Source: Siphlonurus alternatus
Lineage: Eukaryota > Arthropoda > Insecta > Ephemeroptera > Siphlonuridae
DNA: 64,000 bases
Direction: 5' to 3'
NCBI GenBank assembly: GCA_949825025.1
Contig: OX463782.1
Location: forward strand, 3,483,501-3,547,500
Shown: positions 61,901-64,000 of the stretch, piece by piece
How positions within the stretch are numbered: the first letter of the stretch is position 1
Layout of the letters: each line of letters opens with the position of its first letter
The notes under the pieces: model-generated
The model's input: the letters and a program-made list of their open reading frames with translations, nothing else
The model's database searches: none
Told to the model about the DNA's origin: nothing
Program-made: the position numbers and the translations under genes

Positions 61901-62974
61901 ATTAAAAAAGCGAGTAATGAGCCATACCTTGTAGATATATTACTTGCGGTGTTAGCTCAAAGTACGTACTTTTTATTACATGGGTTTAAAAATACTTCAT
62001 ATTGTACCATGATGCATTGCGAGATATAGAATCCCATTGTTCAAATGTTTCGTATATTACACAGACTCGTTATCAGTCATGGTCTACATTACAGGACGAT
62101 ATTACAGTGAACTTCTGAGGGGGGGGGGGGGTGAAGTGCATAACAAATGCATTATTTATTTATGCATGCATGTCCCTGCTTAAACCATTGCACAAGTTTG
62201 AGTATGTTGTTTTCACACGATAAACTGTTTTTTACATAAATTTTGGTGCCATAGAAAGTCTTTGATATTAATTTTAAATTAAATTATACTAAAAATTATT
62301 TTTGGTTGCTGCCACTAAGGGCATGCACTGTTGTTATCAACTCCATGGCAAGAACGCTATGTACCTCTAGCGTCCTTACTCCATGGTTCAGATTAACCTT
62401 ATTATAATTATAGGTGCCATGGCTTAATCTGTATATATATGAAGGAACGTTTTTTATTATGAACAATGGTGGTGCCACAAGCGGATACTCCTTGAACCTG
62501 TTACACATTAAATTATTAGATACTGAATTCGATTTCAGTACAATTATTTTCACCTTACAGTAAGAACTTTTTAGGTTTCAGTACATTAAATGGGCTAATT
62601 AAACCTTATTTTTAGTACTTTTCGCACTTTTAAGTACAAATTTAGTAGTGAAAAAACAGAGTCAATAAAATTACAAATATTATATATTATCCTTAGAGTA
62701 ATTAAGTATCTAAAAGTTTAGTGTGATTGTTTATTCTATTTCTGGTTCTTGCCACCAGGTGCTCTGCTGTACTCCGTGGCTCAGATCGGCATCATGGGCT
62801 CTATGGCGAACTACGGAGGCGCCACCAGCGCCTACTCCCTGAGCCTACTGGACGCCTTGGTGTTCTCCTCGCTCATCTCGGCCGTTGACCCCGTCGCTGT
62901 GCTCGCCATCTTTCAAGAGGTCGGGGTCAACAAGGACCTTTACTTCCTCGTCTTCGGAGAGTCGCTGCTCAACG
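49986..62974 (+). CDS. Na+/H+ exchanger (SLC9A/NHE family), N-terminal seven exons; 3' end beyond window
   Basis: A plasma-membrane-type sodium/proton antiporter for pH and volume control. Coding exons: 49986-50214, 52866-52911, 55176-55217, 57234-57380, 58906-58987, 60246-60273, 62759-62974. Phases 1,2,2,2,0,1,1 all fit; 263 residues plus one base. It starts [20 protein letters not shown], signal-peptide-like. TM segments include [20 protein letters not shown], then [53 protein letters not shown] and [16 protein letters not shown]. The last exon stops at FGESLLN, so the catalytic Asp of the ND motif is in the next exon, outside. [16 protein letters not shown] resembles the arthropod Nhe2 / vertebrate NHE2-3 group. 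The N-terminal ~15 residues depend on which start is used: an acceptor at 49951 precedes the exon, which is open upstream of 49986. Confidence 0.93.
50230..50400. repeat. Imperfect ~90-bp tandem duplication
   Basis: TTTTTAGTTTTATTAGGG... CGCATCGTATGATAAAAA occurs twice in tandem just after the first coding exon of the exchanger, with indels between copies. Confidence 0.65.
52958..53132. repeat. Inverted-repeat MITE with AAAGGTGC ends
   Basis: Left end AAAGGTGCTTTTTCC and right end AAAAAGCACCTT, with a (TA)n tract inside. A second piece starting AAGGTGCAATTCCATGG follows at 53132-53240. In exchanger intron 2, 46 bases after the exon. Confidence 0.7.
53973..54287. repeat. Family A inverted-repeat element, copy A9
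   Basis: Ends AATAGAGCATCAACCTC and GAGGTCGATACTCCATT; the middle has GGGTTCAAACCC (T-arm-like, opposite orientation to A8). Exchanger intron 2. Confidence 0.82.
56634..56935. repeat. Family A inverted-repeat element, copy A10
   Basis: Ends AATGGAGTATCGACCTC and GAGGTCGATACTCCA, with TGACGTCA at 56749-56756 and 56800-56807. Exchanger intron 3; family D copy 3 follows at 56952-57107. Confidence 0.9.
57419..57783. mobile_element. TTAA-flanked MITE in exchanger intron 4
   Basis: 365 bp near-perfect palindrome with ends GGTAGAGATAATACGGATCAG and complement, TTAA at 57415-57418 and 57784-57787. It sits only 38 bases downstream of the exon ending at 57380. Confidence 0.9.
58140..58360. repeat. 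Diverged relative of the 2797 MITE
   Basis: Shares GCGATGTGACGC near its left and ATCACGTCGCGTGCTGAAAATC...CATGTAAATCCACCTTTA at its right with the 2797-3014 element. Exchanger intron 4. Confidence 0.6.
60751..61025. repeat. Family G inverted-repeat element
   Basis: Ends AAACTTTTAGA and TCTAAAAGTTT, inner arms TGGTTTCAGTACTTTATGTCA and complement, and a core GACCTATAAAACACTTAATCTAAGTAC. In exchanger intron 6. Diverged relatives at about 50640-50880 (intron 1) and 62540-62722 (just before exon 7). Confidence 0.8.
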
Positions 62975-63756
62975 GTATGTTGATTTTAAATATATTTATG
63001 TACGCAAAAAAAGAAGGGATATGGCTCGAGGGGGGGGGGGGGGGGAGGGGGGTAGCTATGTCAAGTATAGCTAATGTCAAGTATAGAGCAAGATTTTTTA
63101 AAATTTGGTATGGGGTGCTAGGGGGTGGGGGTGGTAACACTTCTCATGTATTTCGGAACCTTTTCTGAGACAGTAGGAACGAATAGAAATATTTTAGGAA
63201 TTTTACATATATATATTATAATTAAAGTTTTAAAAATGTAATAGATAAAATATATATATGAAAACAATTTCATGATCTTTAACGTAGCTTGCGATGAAAC
63301 GATGAATCTCTCGCTCCTTTTGTGAGAGCACAGAAAACACTTTCGTTGCAATTTAATTAGCCCCATAGTGGTTTGTTTTACCGCTTCTTTATTGCTTTAC
63401 AAATATTGCTACAACTAATAAGATATAGGCTTAATTACAAACGACTTTTATTACAAACAGCTGGCAGTAAACTACTATCGATTACATTTAACTTACTGAC
63501 TTGGAAATTTTCACAATTTTTGTAACTTAATATCTTTGCGGTTAAGTAAAAAAAGTAAAATATTTAAAACGTATAATTAATTTATTTATGTAATTTGGAG
63601 GTAAATAAATTCATTTTAGTTAAACTTAAATTATTATAAATATACTAATAATAGTTGTAATACTTATTAGAAAAACATGGCGTAATAAATCCATGTGATA
63701 ACGGATTTGATAACGGAATTTATGTTAGTAACGAAAAATATTGTTTGACTTGTGTC

Positions 63757-64000
63757 AATGGAGTATTGACCTCAAAATTTTTTATTGCAGAAATGGACAG
63801 AGCGTGCAAAGTTATGCTCCCCTGATTTATTCAGATTTTTTTGAGCCCCGGAACTATTTTTAAAAAATTATTGAAAGTCCTTTTTGTGACGTCACGCGGC
63901 GGCAAGTCCTATCTTTTTGTTAAGGAGCGGCGTCTCGTGACGTCACAAAAAGAACTTTCAATAATTTTCTAAAAATAGTTCCCGGGCTCTAAAAATCTGA
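63757..64000. repeat. Family A inverted-repeat element, copy A11 (cut by window end)
   Basis: Starts AATGGAGTATTGACCTC, with TGACGTCA at 63887-63894 and 63938-63945. It lies after the last visible exchanger exon. Confidence 0.88.

Larger units (their letters stand above)
50215..62758. other. Exchanger introns without recognised content
   Basis: Outside the listed repeats, 50900-52860, 54290-55170, 55218-56630 (with a TACAAGGATACACCCCTAAGAG fragment at 55496-55519), 58361-58905, 58988-60245 and 61030-62530 show only AT-rich intronic DNA. I found no RNA gene or nested ORF there. Confidence 0.5.

Overview
The window is animal genomic DNA, most likely from an arthropod. Genes are split into many short exons with GT-AG introns. 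Exons are clearly richer in G+C than the AT-rich introns, which are full of microsatellites and short inverted-repeat transposons. One gene is a large lipid transfer protein of the apolipophorin type, which points to Arthropoda; nothing here fixes the species.

Layout. (1) 1-16961, plus strand: the 3' part (18 exons, about 1323 residues) of an apolipophorin / large lipid transfer protein gene, with a helical region, a VWD module, a degenerate VWA-like region and a cysteine-containing tail. (2) 19158-22939, minus strand: a complete 5-exon ubiquitin-conjugating enzyme of the UBE2G2 (Ubc7) type. (3) 23313-35454, plus strand: NOP58, the core box C/D snoRNP protein, complete in 12 exons. It is head-to-head with UBE2G2, with 373 bp between start codons. 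(4) 32085-32557, plus strand, between the last two NOP58 coding exons: a complete intron-free macrodomain resembling the ADP-ribose hydrolase TARG1/OARD1. It is preceded by a splice acceptor of exactly the phase NOP58 uses there. (5) 35455-49985: a 14.5 kb gene-poor stretch of repeats. (6) 49986-62974 and beyond, plus strand: the first seven coding exons of a plasma-membrane-type Na+/H+ exchanger (SLC9A/NHE), running off the window.

The most interesting locus is the NOP58/TARG1 arrangement. NOP58 exon 11 ends in phase 1, and both the ordinary last exon (35246) and the macrodomain exon (32085) accept phase 1 in frame. Alternative splicing could therefore give either ordinary NOP58 (577 aa) or a NOP58-macrodomain fusion (665 aa). 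The start of the macrodomain exon resembles NOP58 exon 11: similar acceptor, a GAGA start and a 14-base identity encoding RDRDE, so it may have been built from a duplicated piece of that exon. TARG1 is known to shuttle through the nucleolus, where NOP58 works, so the link is plausible. Only transcript data can show whether the fusion, an independent TARG1 mRNA, or both are made.

The repeats include a dominant ~320 bp inverted-repeat element (family A, at least 11 copies), several TTAA-flanked families with piggyBac-like target choice (one 1.56 kb member nested inside a family A copy), a hAT-like MITE with an 8-bp target duplication, a degraded LINE fragment in UBE2G2 intron 1, and long (CT)n, (GA)n, (TA)n and (TTTA)n tracts.
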